DNA from: Haloarcula hispanica ATCC 33960
GTDB taxonomy: Archaea; Halobacteriota; Halobacteria; Halobacteriales; Haloarculaceae
Direction: 5' to 3'
DNA length: 64,000 bases
Assembly (NCBI RefSeq): GCF_000223905.1
Contig: NC_015948.1
Span: 2,852,001 to 2,916,000, forward strand
Made by a program: the position numbers and the translations under genes. The notes under the pieces are model-generated. The model was not told the DNA's origin and ran no database searches. It worked only from the letters and a program-made list of their open reading frames with translations. This document shows positions 34,050-43,129 of the stretch, in pieces. Position 1 is the first letter of the stretch. Each line of letters starts with the position of its first letter.

Positions 34050-36872
34050 TCACGCCGGCTCAGCCGTGCCGGACCGTACCGCAGGGTCACCGCCGCGCTG
34101 GCGGTTCTTCGCCATGAGGAAGAGGAACAGGGCGAGGCCGACGCCGCGGAGTACAACGTCGAGCAGGACCGTCATCTCGCCGCCGACGATGCCGACGAGT
34201 CCGAGGAGGTCGTACACCCCGGACACAGCGAGCGCAGGAGCCATCAACAGGAGCGAACTGAACGCGAACGCTGCCCGCTCGCCACGGGAGACCGGCGCGT
34301 ACGCGAACCCGATGACTGTCGCGGCCAGTGCGACGACGCCGAGGAAGACGCCGATCACGGGGATGAGAATCTCGGGGATCGCGTAGCCGACATCGAGGAG
34401 GTCCGCGGTCCCGACGACCCGGTATTTGTCCCCGATGTCGAGGGTGGCAGCGTCAGGGTTGCGCCGCAACAGGATGATGCCCGGCGTGACGATGAACGCG
34501 AACGGGACGATGGCCTTGTTGAGCGACAGCGAGAACGCCTCGATACCGGTCTCGAAGGCATCGGACTTCGCGACGCCCGAGGCAGCGTAGGCGGCCACCG
34601 CGACCGGCGGCGTGATGTCGGCGATGACGCCGAAGTAGAGGATAAACAGATGCGCCGCGAGCAGCGGAACGCCGAACTCGGTCAGCGCCGGCGCGAGCAG
34701 AGAGACGAGGATGATGTAGGTCACCGTCGTCGGCATCCCCATCCCGAGGATAATCGACGAGAACGCGGTGACGACTAGCAGCAAGACGAGCGACCCGCCC
34801 GCGACGGCCGTGATGAGCGAGACGAGGTTCGGGCCGAGGCCGGAGACGCTGATGACACCCGGGATGATGCCGGCAGCGGCGACGGCGATAACGACTGGAA
34901 CGGCGGTTCTGGCCCCGCTTTCCATAGATTTCCCGAGGAAAACACCGAGCTTGTACAGTCCGTTCGAAGCCAACTCTGGACGGCCGATAGCATCGGACGT
35001 CGTTTCGGCGGCGTCGTCGACGGCATTGTCGAACGACAGCAGCGGCGAGTCGAGTCTGGGCCGGGTAATCAGCGTCAGGACGCCGGCGAGGATGATCAAC
35101 GTGCCGACATTGCCGAGCGCCGCGGAAAACGCGGCACCAAGCGGTTGTGGGCCGGGCAGTGCAAGCGCCCCTTCCGCTGCCAGGTCTGCCGCGACGAGGC
35201 CATCGATGCGGTTGAACAGCGGCGGGAATGCCGTAGTGGCCTGTACGAACCGATTGAACAGGTATCCGAAAATGCCTTGTCCAGTGAAGTACTGCGTGAG
35301 CGTCGTCAGCCCGAAGAGGGACGCAAGTGTAATGCCGAGCCGGGCCCGCGTCTCGTCGCTGTAGGCCGCTACAAGTGCGATGAGGGCTCCGATTGCGATG
35401 AGCGTAAACCACGCCGAGCGGGCGACAGACAGCCGCTCGATGATGAGGTAGTACAGCAAAAGAACGAGCGGGACGAGGTAGAACCATCCGCTCCGGAGGT
35501 GGCTACGGATGTTCACCAGTTCCGAAGAGTCGAGGCCACCGATGTCCTCCTTGACCGCCTCGAAGTGGACCATCACCCAGACCCCGAAGAAGAAGACGAT
35601 GGCGGGAATCGTCGCGACGACGATGACGTCGGCGAACGGCGTCGCCGTGTACTGGACGATGAGGAACGCGGCGGCCCCCATCACCGGAGGGAGAATCTGG
35701 CCGCCCGAGGAGGCAGAGGCCTCCACGCCGCCGGAGAACTCCGGCGAGTAGCCCGACCGCTTCATCAGCGGAATCGTGAACGCACCGGTCGTCACCGTGT
35801 TCGCAATCGAAGACCCGGAGATGGTTCCCATAAATCCGCTGGCGAGAATGGATGCCTTCGCCGGGCCGCCCTTTCGTGTCCCCGTTGCGCCGTACGCGAG
35901 GTCGATGAACCACTTCCCCGCGCCGGACATCTCGAGGAACGCGCCAAAGAGGATGAAGATGTAGATGAACTGCACGGAGACGGTGACCGGAATCCCGAAC
36001 ACCCCGTTTTCCGTGTTGTACCAGAGGTTCTGGATGATAGACGGCCAGGACAGTTCCGGGATGGAGAGCACGCCGACGTAGGCGGCGTCCTGTGGAATGA
36101 GGACGCCAAAGCGGGCGTAGACTATGAACGCCGCGACGATGACCATCAGCCAGAGGCTGATGGCCCGGCGGGTCGCTTCGAGGACGAGCAGGACGCCGAC
36201 CGCGCCGAGCACGAACGCGTAGGAGGTATCGGCGAGCGGCCCGAGAAGCCCCGCCATCGGCTCTAGAAAGGTGAACACTTCCTGAATCGGTCGGCCGCGT
36301 TCAAGTCCCAGCGCACGCATCCGCTGAATCTCGTCGAAGTCAGTAACGAAGTACGCGGCCGACAGCACCGACAGCGCGATGAAGACGAAATCAGAGGGCG
36401 TCACGCGGTCCATTTCGGCGTCCAGAAACGCCCAGGCGAGCGCGTCGCCGATAGCGTGAACGACGCGAGATACCGGATGCTCCGCGCCGAGTTTCTCGTC
36501 GACCAGCGACCCGAGCGCGATACAGCGCCGGGAGAGCGGACCGTCGCCGGTGCTGCCGGGATAGAGGAGGAACGTCAGGATCAGGCCGAAGGAGACGTGG
36601 ACGGCGTTTATCTGGAGCAGTTGCAGCGACGCGAACACGACCTCGGTGGCTTGGTCCGGGTCGCTGACAACACCCGGAAGCGAGAGCGAGAGGACGAACC
36701 CTTTCGCCGCGAGCCACATCTGAAACACCGAAAAGGAGATACCGATGAGCGCGACGAGGACGAGCGCCCAGCCCCTGAGGGAGCGTTTTCGCTCAATCTC
36801 CTGCAGTACTTCGTCGACTTCCTCGTCCGATACGGCCTCCCCGCCGTCGTCAGGTCGTGTGTCGTCAGTCAT
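34050..36872 (-). CDS. TRAP transporter fused permease (DctQ-DctM), TAXI type
   Basis: A 940-aa integral membrane protein. A small N-terminal 4-TM region (DctQ-like) is fused to a large 12-TM DctM-type domain with AGKWFIDLAYGATGTRKGGP, GTISGSSIANTVTTGAFTIP, EFSGGVEASASSGGQILPPV and MGMPTTVTYIILVSLLAPAL. It is preceded by DUF1850 (4-bp ATGA overlap) and a TAXI binding protein, the standard TAXI-TRAP set. It is a secondary, ion-gradient-driven importer, substrate unknown (TAXI systems often carry carboxylates). The C-terminal extension is hydrophilic-poor. Confidence 0.95.
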   Translation of the reverse strand: MTDDTRPDDGGEAVSDEEVDEVLQEIERKRSLRGWALVLVALIGISFSVFQMWLAAKGFVLSLSLPGVVSDPDQATEVVFASLQLLQINAVHVSFGLILTFLLYPGSTGDGPLSRRCIALGSLVDEKLGAEHPVSRVVHAIGDALAWAFLDAEMDRVTPSDFVFIALSVLSAAYFVTDFDEIQRMRALGLERGRPIQEVFTFLEPMAGLLGPLADTSYAFVLGAVGVLLVLEATRRAISLWLMVIVAAFIVYARFGVLIPQDAAYVGVLSIPELSWPSIIQNLWYNTENGVFGIPVTVSVQFIYIFILFGAFLEMSGAGKWFIDLAYGATGTRKGGPAKASILASGFMGTISGSSIANTVTTGAFTIPLMKRSGYSPEFSGGVEASASSGGQILPPVMGAAAFLIVQYTATPFADVIVVATIPAIVFFFGVWVMVHFEAVKEDIGGLDSSELVNIRSHLRSGWFYLVPLVLLLYYLIIERLSVARSAWFTLIAIGALIALVAAYSDETRARLGITLASLFGLTTLTQYFTGQGIFGYLFNRFVQATTAFPPLFNRIDGLVAADLAAEGALALPGPQPLGAAFSAALGNVGTLIILAGVLTLITRPRLDSPLLSFDNAVDDAAETTSDAIGRPELASNGLYKLGVFLGKSMESGARTAVPVVIAVAAAGIIPGVISVSGLGPNLVSLITAVAGGSLVLLLVVTAFSSIILGMGMPTTVTYIILVSLLAPALTEFGVPLLAAHLFILYFGVIADITPPVAVAAYAASGVAKSDAFETGIEAFSLSLNKAIVPFAFIVTPGIILLRRNPDAATLDIGDKYRVVGTADLLDVGYAIPEILIPVIGVFLGVVALAATVIGFAYAPVSRGERAAFAFSSLLLMAPALAVSGVYDLLGLVGIVGGEMTVLLDVVLRGVGLALFLFLMAKNRQRGGDPAVRSGTAEPA

Positions 36873-37357
36873 GTGTTGAGCTGGTCTTTCGCAGCACCGA
36901 ACGCCGAACGCTGAGTCACGTAGAGATGGACCGAGCGGCCGTTGGTGCGGGCTACCAAATCGTAGGTTTCGGCTCCGACGTGAAGTTTATGCCCTGCAAC
37001 ATCACCGGGAGAGACTGTCACACGCGTGTAGTTGCCCGGTGGGTCGAAGACGTACACCCCGTCTTCGCGGGTGACGTTGGCCCCGCTCGGGAGCCCCCAG
37101 CCGAACGATTCGAACTCCATGCGGGTCATTTCGAGATGGTCGCCACGGACCGTGTACTCGTCGTAGACACGCGTTTTTTCGACGCTATGCATGTATTCCA
37201 GCGCGACAGTCGTTCCGTCCTCGACTGGGACCGTAAGATACTGTTCGCCGGTCTCGGCGTCCGCAACGACCAGTGCACGGCCGCCGGGTAGCGCCGCTAC
37301 AGTCCCGATGAGGAGGAGGGAAACGAGCACCGCGGTGGCGACGTATCGTCGTCTCAT
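36869..37357 (-). CDS. DUF1850 domain protein of the TAXI-TRAP operon
   Basis: A 162-aa protein. An N-terminal signal or anchor helix (VATAVLVSLLLIGTVAALPG) precedes VALEYMHSVEKTRVYDEYTV and ESFGWGLPSG, the DUF1850 pattern. Its stop overlaps the permease start by 4 bp (ATGA), a translational coupling. DUF1850 genes accompany TAXI-TRAP transporters in bacteria and archaea; the function is not established. It probably faces the outside of the membrane near the binding protein. Confidence 0.88.
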   Translation of the reverse strand: MRRRYVATAVLVSLLLIGTVAALPGGRALVVADAETGEQYLTVPVEDGTTVALEYMHSVEKTRVYDEYTVRGDHLEMTRMEFESFGWGLPSGANVTREDGVYVFDPPGNYTRVTVSPGDVAGHKLHVGAETYDLVARTNGRSVHLYVTQRSAFGAAKDQLNT

Positions 37358-37415
37358 TCCGGTTGCTGGGTAATAGAAGACGGATAGTGAACGATACGGA
37401 TGGCGTCAGTCGGCG

Positions 37416-38456
37416 TTACGCGTCGAAGTAGGTCGCCGCACCGGGGTGGAGTTCGATGGACATCCCGTCCTGTGCGGAGTCCTTGCTGATGAAGTCCGTC
37501 TTGATCGAGAGGTCGTCGACGTTGTCGAAGATAGCCGCGGTGACGGATTCAACCGTCGATTCGGGCTGTTCGGCGTTCGTCGCGATCATCGCCTGCACAG
37601 CGATTGTTTCGACGTCCTCGTCGACACCGGTGTAGGTGCCGCCGGGGATGGTGTCGTCGGCGAACCAGGACGCGTCCTCTTTCGCTGCGTCGCGGTTGTC
37701 GCCAGAGATAGGGACGATGACGAGGTCGTTCGTGTTCGCAAGGTCCTCGATAGCACCGACCGGCCAGCCGCCGACGACGAACGCGGCGTCGATGTCGCCG
37801 TTCCGGAGCTGGTCAGCGGCCTGGGAGAACGAGGCGTTCTGCTCGGTGAAGTCTGAGATGCCGACCGACTCCAGAATCTGGAGCGCGTTGACCTGGGTCC
37901 CGCTCCCGAGGTCGCCGGTGTTGATGGTCGTGCCTTCGAGGTCGGAGAGCTGCGTGATGCCCGTGTCCGCGAGGGTGACGACTGTGATCGTTTCGGGGTA
38001 CAGGGTCGCAACGCCGCGGAGGTTCTCGATGGCGTTGTCCTGGAACGCATCGATGCCGGTGCCGTTCTTCGCGAACGAGGCGATGTCGTTCTGGATGAGC
38101 GCGAAGTCGGCGTCGCCGTTGGCGAGGCTGCCGACGTTTTCGACGCTTGCACCGGTCGACTGGACGTTCAGCGTGAAGTCCGTGTTGTCCTCGACGACCG
38201 TCTTGAACTCGTTCGAGAGCGGGAAGTAGGTCCCACCGGTCCCACCGGCGTGCCACGAGAGGCGTGTCTCCGTGTCACCGCCGTCGCCTTCGGTCATGTC
38301 GTCGCCCTCAGTCGTCCCACCGTCGCCGTCAGTCATCTCGCCATCGCCTTCGGTCGACCCGCCGTCGCCACCGTCGCCGCCACAACCGGCGAGTGCCGCG
38401 ACACCTGCAACGCCTGCTGTCTTGAGGAACCGCCTGCGCGTGGAGTTGTTAGTCAT
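37416..38456 (-). CDS. TAXI-family TRAP transporter solute-binding lipoprotein
   Basis: A 346-aa protein with a twin-arginine signal and lipobox: RRRFLKTAGVAGVAALAGCG. An acidic Gly/Asp/Glu/Thr-rich spacer (about residues 30-60) tethers the domain. The mature domain starts LSWHAGGTGGTYFPLSNEFK, the TAXI signature, and goes on GADFAL-like segments. It is exported folded and held at the outer membrane face, delivering ligand to the permease encoded two genes downstream. ATG 38456 is chosen since it directly precedes the Tat motif. Confidence 0.93.
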   Translation of the reverse strand: MTNNSTRRRFLKTAGVAGVAALAGCGGDGGDGGSTEGDGEMTDGDGGTTEGDDMTEGDGGDTETRLSWHAGGTGGTYFPLSNEFKTVVEDNTDFTLNVQSTGASVENVGSLANGDADFALIQNDIASFAKNGTGIDAFQDNAIENLRGVATLYPETITVVTLADTGITQLSDLEGTTINTGDLGSGTQVNALQILESVGISDFTEQNASFSQAADQLRNGDIDAAFVVGGWPVGAIEDLANTNDLVIVPISGDNRDAAKEDASWFADDTIPGGTYTGVDEDVETIAVQAMIATNAEQPESTVESVTAAIFDNVDDLSIKTDFISKDSAQDGMSIELHPGAATYFDA

Positions 38457-38655
38457 ACGTATGTCTACGTTGCACGGGGCCTTCAAGAAGGTTAGCTAGT
38501 ACACAGTCGTTATTTGACTATATCGTGCGATACCGTATGACAACGTATTCTCGGGGACGACGACCGGACGGGATAACTCGACCGGGCGAGATGTCCTTTG
38601 TTCGGAGAAATTCGGATTCTTTGACGTGTGTCAGTAGCTGACGTTCCGGACCCCG

Positions 38656-39348
38656 TTACGCGGACGTCTCGATACCGAGTTCGTCGAGGAGCGTCCGGGC
38701 GGCCGCAGCCGACGACGGCGGGCCACGAGCCGTGATGAGGTCGCCGTCGACCGTGACGCTGGTGTCGGCGTCGAGTTCGGCGTCCCAGTCAGCGCCGACA
38801 GCCTTCACTTCGTCTTCGACCCAGTACGGGAGCTTCCGGCCGTCGGGGAGTAGGTCGTTCTCGTCGACGATGCCTTCCTCCCAGGCGTTCGGGAAGCCGG
38901 TGACCGAGCGGCCGTCGGCGAGGAACTCGCCGTCAGCGTTTCTGGTGAACGCCAGAATCCCGACCGTGTGACAGACGACGAGCGCCTTGCCGTCGTCGCC
39001 GGCGACGCTCTCGCGCAGCAGTTCGCGGGCGTGGACGTCCTGCGTGATATCCCACTCCGCGCCGTGGCCGCCGGGGAACACGACGGTGTCGTAGTCCTCG
39101 GCGTCAGCCTGGGCCAGCGGAATCGGGTTGTTCAGGCGCTCATCGGTCTCGTGGACCTCCCGAACGTGCTCCGAGAGGTCCTCGCCGACTTCTTCCGGGT
39201 CGACGGAGCGCTCGTCAAGCACCGGTGGCTCGCCGGTCGGTGTCGCCACCGTGATATCCAGACCGGCGTCCGAGAGTGTTGTCAGCGGCTCGATACATTC
39301 TTCGCCCCAGTACCCGTGTTCGCTTACGACGAATAGTGCGGATGACAT
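38656..39348 (-). CDS. DJ-1/PfpI (Hsp31-like) family protein
   Basis: A 230-aa protein. The active Cys lies in LVVCHTVGILAF (nucleophile elbow), the supporting Glu in HGYWGEECIEPLTTL and a Gly-rich GGHGAEWDI matches glyoxalase III/Hsp31-type members. These detoxify methylglyoxal or act as chaperones or deglycases. TTATAAG about 30 bp upstream on the minus strand is a good TATA box, giving an almost leaderless start at 39348. It stands alone. Confidence 0.9.
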   Translation of the reverse strand: MSSALFVVSEHGYWGEECIEPLTTLSDAGLDITVATPTGEPPVLDERSVDPEEVGEDLSEHVREVHETDERLNNPIPLAQADAEDYDTVVFPGGHGAEWDITQDVHARELLRESVAGDDGKALVVCHTVGILAFTRNADGEFLADGRSVTGFPNAWEEGIVDENDLLPDGRKLPYWVEDEVKAVGADWDAELDADTSVTVDGDLITARGPPSSAAAARTLLDELGIETSA

Positions 39349-39606
39349 CGTACAACCGTTCGGGTGCAATCCTTATAAGCAGCCGTTCGGTGTTGGGCGA
39401 AGCGGGCCGAGCGGGCGGGTCGCTATGCAGTGCCAGCACGCCGTCTGCGTGCCGATATCGAGGGCTGGGGAGGAGTAGAGCGGGTAAGTATCATGTCTAC
39501 CGCCATGGCGGAAACGTTTAACCCTACTGAGCAGCAATCCGCTGTGTACAGATGGACAGCCCACTGCAGCAGGTCCCGCGGCTGTCATAGACCGATCTAT
39601 TATACC

Positions 39607-40305
39607 ATGGCAGACATCGAAGAGAGCGTTTCAGGATTCAAGACGAAGGGCGGCTGGGTCGACATCGTCGAGCACGGCGAGCGCATCACGCAGGCGCTGA
39701 AAGACATCGCTTCGGACGAGGATGTCGACAACGACGCCCTCAGTGAGTTCGACGAGTGGCGACCGAAAAGCCACGAGCGACTGGACGAGGACGTCAACGA
39801 GAAAACCGCCGACCAGGCGAGCGTCGACGAAGGCAAAGGAGAGCAAGCGGGGAAAGGCCCCGATGAGGACCTCCAGACCGCCGGGGAAAAGCTCAGCGAG
39901 TCCTACGAAAACCTCGACGAGCCCGACGAGGCGATGGAGCGATGGAGCGAGTCCGTCGACTACGTGGCCCGCGCGGCCGACTCCGCCAGCCGGAAGGCCC
40001 TGCGGAAGGTCGAGGACACCGTCTACCGCAACGTGATGACACAGATCGCGCCCTACTACTTCGACAACGACCTCATCAGCGCGAACCTCCGCCGCGTCGG
40101 CGACGGCGACCGCCCCGAGTACGTCTTCGAGGTCAACGTCAACGACGACGACCTGAAGATGCGCGTCTCCAACAAGCTCGCCGACTTCGAGCAGGCCGTC
40201 GACCGCTGGCACGTCGACACCGAGAAGGTCACCGAAGCTGTGGAGGCTGCCGAAGGTGTGGATGCGACAGAGCCGGGCGAGGAGACCGATGCGAAGACGA
40301 ACTGA
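39607..40305 (+). CDS. Conserved haloarchaeal protein (DUF5828-like)
   Basis: A 232-aa acidic helical protein. ISGFKTKGGWV-like start MADIEESVSGFKTKGGWVDI, then EHGERITQALKDIASDEDVD, long charged linker and a C-terminal alpha/beta part (YVFEVNVNDDDLKMRVSNKL). I associate this with DUF5828 (memory). ATG 39607 is chosen; the earlier frame lacks similarity. The C-terminus is Glu/Asp/Thr-rich and probably disordered. Function unknown. Confidence 0.75.
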   Translation: MADIEESVSGFKTKGGWVDIVEHGERITQALKDIASDEDVDNDALSEFDEWRPKSHERLDEDVNEKTADQASVDEGKGEQAGKGPDEDLQTAGEKLSESYENLDEPDEAMERWSESVDYVARAADSASRKALRKVEDTVYRNVMTQIAPYYFDNDLISANLRRVGDGDRPEYVFEVNVNDDDLKMRVSNKLADFEQAVDRWHVDTEKVTEAVEAAEGVDATEPGEETDAKTN

Positions 40306-40385
40306 GCTCGCCGCCGGGCGAGCGGCACCGGTTTTGGGTCCGAGAGGCGAAAACGAACGAAGCGCAAGCGTGGCCACACAGACGG

Positions 40386-40667
40386 TCAGATAGCGTCGTC
40401 GGGGTCGTGTTTCTCGGCCATCCGCGTCGCTTCGGCCGCGTACTGCGCCCGAAGGTCCTCGTCCTCGACGGAGCCGAGGTTGTCCGGGTCGGCGTCGACG
40501 GCGGCCGTCGTCTCCCGCACATCTGAAAACGAGGTCAAAGCGCGCTCCTTGCGGAAGTACTGTTCGCCGTCGGGCGTCGCGTACGTGAGGATGATGAGGT
40601 TCTGTTCGTCGTCGGAGTAGGTTCGTTCGACCAGCCAGACGCGAACAGTCTCTTCAGTGGCGGACAT
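40386..40667 (-). CDS. Small conserved haloarchaeal protein
   Basis: A 93-aa protein starting MSATEETVRVWLVERTYSDD, then NLIILTYATPDGEQYFRKER and an alpha-helical C-terminus. A short beta-rich fold and a helical tail are predicted. No named family is recognised. ATG 40667 is chosen (the upstream extension is basic and unlike its neighbours). Convergent with the DUF5828-like gene. Confidence 0.75.
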   Translation of the reverse strand: MSATEETVRVWLVERTYSDDEQNLIILTYATPDGEQYFRKERALTSFSDVRETTAAVDADPDNLGSVEDEDLRAQYAAEATRMAEKHDPDDAI

Positions 40668-40793
40668 ACGGGACCGAACCACGCGCTGGCACCTGAACGT
40701 TTGCCCGTGACGACCGCGTCGGTGTCGGCAGTCGGCCTCGCGAAGGCGCGCGAACGGTAGGCTCATTGCAGGCCGGGGCAAACGCCGTGACAG

Positions 40794-41993
40794 ATGGTCG
40801 CGACGAGTACGATTGCGACGCTTGTTGTCGCGTCAGCCGCGAGTCTGTTCATGGCCTGGGCTATCGGTGCCGGGTCGTCCGGGTCCACTCCGTTCGCGCC
40901 GGCCGTCGGAGCGAACGCGATTTCGGTGATGCGGGCCGGGTTTTTCGTCGGCATCCTCGGGCTGGCCGGCGCGGTCCTGCAGGGGGCCAACGTCACGGAG
41001 GCTGTCGGGAGCGAACTCGTTCTGTTCCCGAGCGGCGGCGGCCTCTCGGCTATCGCCGCCATCGTCGCCCTCATCACCGCGGCGGTGCTGGTCGCCATCG
41101 GGATTTTCACTGGGTACCCCATCGCGACGGCGTTCACCGTCACCGGTGCGGTGGTCGGCGTCGGACTGGCGATGGGCGGCCAGCCGGCGACGGCCAAGTA
41201 CCTCGAAATCGTCTCGCTGTGGGTCCTGACGCCCTTCGTCGGCGGCGGCATCGCCTTCGGGACGGCGTGGTCGCTCCGACACGAGACCACGACCGAGGAA
41301 CGGCTCGTACCGCTGCTGGGCGGGCTGGTCGGTGTGATTCTGGCGAACATCGAGTTCGTGCTCCTCGCGCCGGGCAGCAGGCAGGCGTCGGTCGCCCGCG
41401 CCGTCGCACGAGCGGCTGGGACGCCAATATTTCCGTCGATGGTCGTCGTATCGCTCCTTGCCGGGGTGCTTGCCGGGGGACTGCTGTACCTGGACATCAG
41501 AGCGGACGCAGCCGCCGGGCAGCGGCACTTCTTGCTGGTGATGGGTGGACTGGTGGCCTTCTCCGCCGGCGGGAGCCAGGTCGGCCTGGCGCTGGGGCCG
41601 CTGGTCCCGCTACTCGGTGAGGGGCCGACGGCGGCCATTCCCATCACCGGGGTCCTGCTGTTCGGCGGACTCGGCCTCCTCATCGGGTCCTGGACGGGCG
41701 CGCCGCGGATGATCAAAGCGCTGGCACAGGACTACTCCTCGCTCGGCCCGCGACGCTCCATCGGCGCGTTGATTCCGAGTTTCATCATCGCGCAGGCGGC
41801 CGTCTTCTTCGGCATTCCAGTGTCGTTCAACGAGATCATCGTCTCCGCCATCGTCGGCTCCGGCGCGGCCGCCGGCGGCGGCGAAGTCAGTCGTGAGAAG
41901 ATGGGCAAGACAGTGCTGGCCTGGATCGGGTCGCTCGCGCTGGCGTTCGGACTGAGCTACGGCCTCTTCTGGATTATCGACGCACTCCTCTGA
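40794..41993 (+). CDS. Inorganic phosphate transporter, PiT family
   Basis: A 399-aa protein with about 10-11 membrane helices. Two PiT signatures are present: PFAPAVGANAISVMRAGFFV near the N-terminus and PVSFNEIIVSAIVGSGAAAG near the C-terminus, which form the inverted-repeat core of PiT carriers. It moves phosphate with Na+ or H+. No PhoU gene is adjacent. ATG 40794 gives a complete first helix. Divergent from the small protein gene by about 125 bp. Confidence 0.92.
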   Translation: MVATSTIATLVVASAASLFMAWAIGAGSSGSTPFAPAVGANAISVMRAGFFVGILGLAGAVLQGANVTEAVGSELVLFPSGGGLSAIAAIVALITAAVLVAIGIFTGYPIATAFTVTGAVVGVGLAMGGQPATAKYLEIVSLWVLTPFVGGGIAFGTAWSLRHETTTEERLVPLLGGLVGVILANIEFVLLAPGSRQASVARAVARAAGTPIFPSMVVVSLLAGVLAGGLLYLDIRADAAAGQRHFLLVMGGLVAFSAGGSQVGLALGPLVPLLGEGPTAAIPITGVLLFGGLGLLIGSWTGAPRMIKALAQDYSSLGPRRSIGALIPSFIIAQAAVFFGIPVSFNEIIVSAIVGSGAAAGGGEVSREKMGKTVLAWIGSLALAFGLSYGLFWIIDALL

Positions 41994-41998
41994 CTCGC

Positions 41999-42214
41999 TT
42001 AGCGACCCCAGACGTAGCGACTCACGGCCTCGTTGACGCGGGTCGAGAGCCGGTCCATCCAGGCCTCGGGCGAGACGCGCTCGATGTCCCGCTGGTTGAC
42101 TTCGATGCGGTCGTCGCCGAAGGGGTCGTGGGGCTGTTCGTCCGCAGTTTCGTCGACAGCGTCGACGACGACGGTCATCGAGCAGCGGCCGCAGGCCTCG
42201 GTGTCTTTCGCCAT
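41999..42214 (-). CDS. Small haloarchaeal protein with an N-terminal CxxC
   Basis: A 71-aa protein. MAKDTEACGRCSMTVVVDAV gives a CxxC pair, followed by an acidic stretch and a C-terminal helix VSPEAWMDRLSTRVNEAVSR. One CxxC pair only, so a redox or dimeric metal role is possible. Convergent with the PiT gene, stops about 6 bp apart. Unknown function. Confidence 0.75.
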   Translation of the reverse strand: MAKDTEACGRCSMTVVVDAVDETADEQPHDPFGDDRIEVNQRDIERVSPEAWMDRLSTRVNEAVSRYVWGR

Positions 42215-42304
42215 TATTGTTAGTGAGTATTTCGGAAGCCAGCGTCAAAAACCTGCCGCGGCGGTCGTGTACGGCCCGTGAACGACCGTCGACTGACCGA
42301 CGCG

Positions 42305-42310
42305 CTTAAG
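42305..42310 (+). promoter_or_regulatory. TATA-like box CTTAAG
   Basis: CTTAAG centred about 28 bp before the ATG of a 19-codon mini-ORF (42335). This spacing predicts a leaderless message starting at the mini-ORF, with the 227-aa gene as second cistron. Confidence 0.5.
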
Positions 42311-42334
42311 ACTCCGACACGGTATCGGCATGGT

Positions 42335-42394
42335 ATGAGCTACCGCGGCATAGGGCCGGTGCGAACTGAACGCCCACGGGATTCGGCAGGATGA
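42335..42394 (+). CDS. Possible 19-residue leaderless mini-ORF
   Basis: ATG 42335 encodes MSYRGIGPVRTERPRDSAG and a TGA that overlaps the ATG of the next gene (ATGA at 42391-42394). A TATA-like CTTAAG is correctly spaced. Together this makes a translated leader peptide plausible, coupling the downstream gene. Its basic composition is unlike the acidic proteome, and no homology is claimed. Confidence 0.35.
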   Translation: MSYRGIGPVRTERPRDSAG

Positions 42395-43074
42395 GCGAGG
42401 AAACAGAGCCCGGGTCAGTCAAGGGGCCCCCGAATTACGGTGCGGACGACTGGGAGGACCCCGTCACTGGGGCGGTCCCGAAATCGGAGCTGCCCGACGA
42501 AATCATCGAGGAGGTCCCACACTGGACGGACGACCCGTACTTCGACCGGGTGAGCGACCGCCTGATGTACAACTACACGCTGGAGCGGGACCACCGGCTC
42601 CGCGGCGAGCGCTGGGACCTCTACGGCGAGATGCGGATCCTCAATCAGAAACAGTTCTTCCACCCGGCGCTGTCCTACGGCGACCACGAATCAGAGGAGT
42701 ACCTCTACGCCCGCCGCGTCGACCGGCCGACGGTCGGCGAACTGAAGCGGCTGGTCGAACTCGGCCACGACCTGGCCGACAAACGGGTCACGCCGAACGA
42801 GGAGCACTACCGCACCGACTTCACGTTCGTCCTCGTCGCCGACGAACTGCCCGAGGAAGTCCGGTCGTTCGTCGATGGCCAGCGCGAGCGCACGCTGTTG
42901 AAATACGGCTACTACGGTCACTACGAGGTCAACCTTGGTGTCGTCGTTCCGGACGAGCAGGAAGCCGTCGCCGGCGAGGCCGCCGATGTGGTCGAGGCGT
43001 TCGTCCTCTGGGAGGACGTGACCCGGCCCGAGGAAGGAGTTCTCTCGCGGCTCGCCAAGCGGTTCTGGAAATGA
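42391..43074 (+). CDS. Conserved haloarchaeal protein of unknown function
   Basis: A 227-aa soluble protein starting MSEETEPGSVKGPPNYGADD. The centre is alpha/beta with TDFTFVLVADELPEEVRSFV and LLKYGYYGHYEVNLGVVVPD, and the C-terminus is a helix rich in Glu. No enzyme motif is seen. It starts with the ATGA that ends the mini-ORF. I do not recognise a family. Confidence 0.8.
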   Translation: MSEETEPGSVKGPPNYGADDWEDPVTGAVPKSELPDEIIEEVPHWTDDPYFDRVSDRLMYNYTLERDHRLRGERWDLYGEMRILNQKQFFHPALSYGDHESEEYLYARRVDRPTVGELKRLVELGHDLADKRVTPNEEHYRTDFTFVLVADELPEEVRSFVDGQRERTLLKYGYYGHYEVNLGVVVPDEQEAVAGEAADVVEAFVLWEDVTRPEEGVLSRLAKRFWK

Positions 43075-43129
43075 CGCTCGGGTAGCAGTCGCTGTCAGCG
43101 CCGAAAAAACGGAGAAGAGATCGGTTGCG

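Noticed and set aside
39349..39606. Possible RNA gene before the DUF5828-like gene
   Set aside because: I looked for a tRNA-like T-arm and cloverleaf and found none; only ordinary promoter-like AT tracts.
40833..41716. Antisense frames across the PiT gene
   Set aside because: Mirror of a membrane protein's codon pattern; no domain or promoter.
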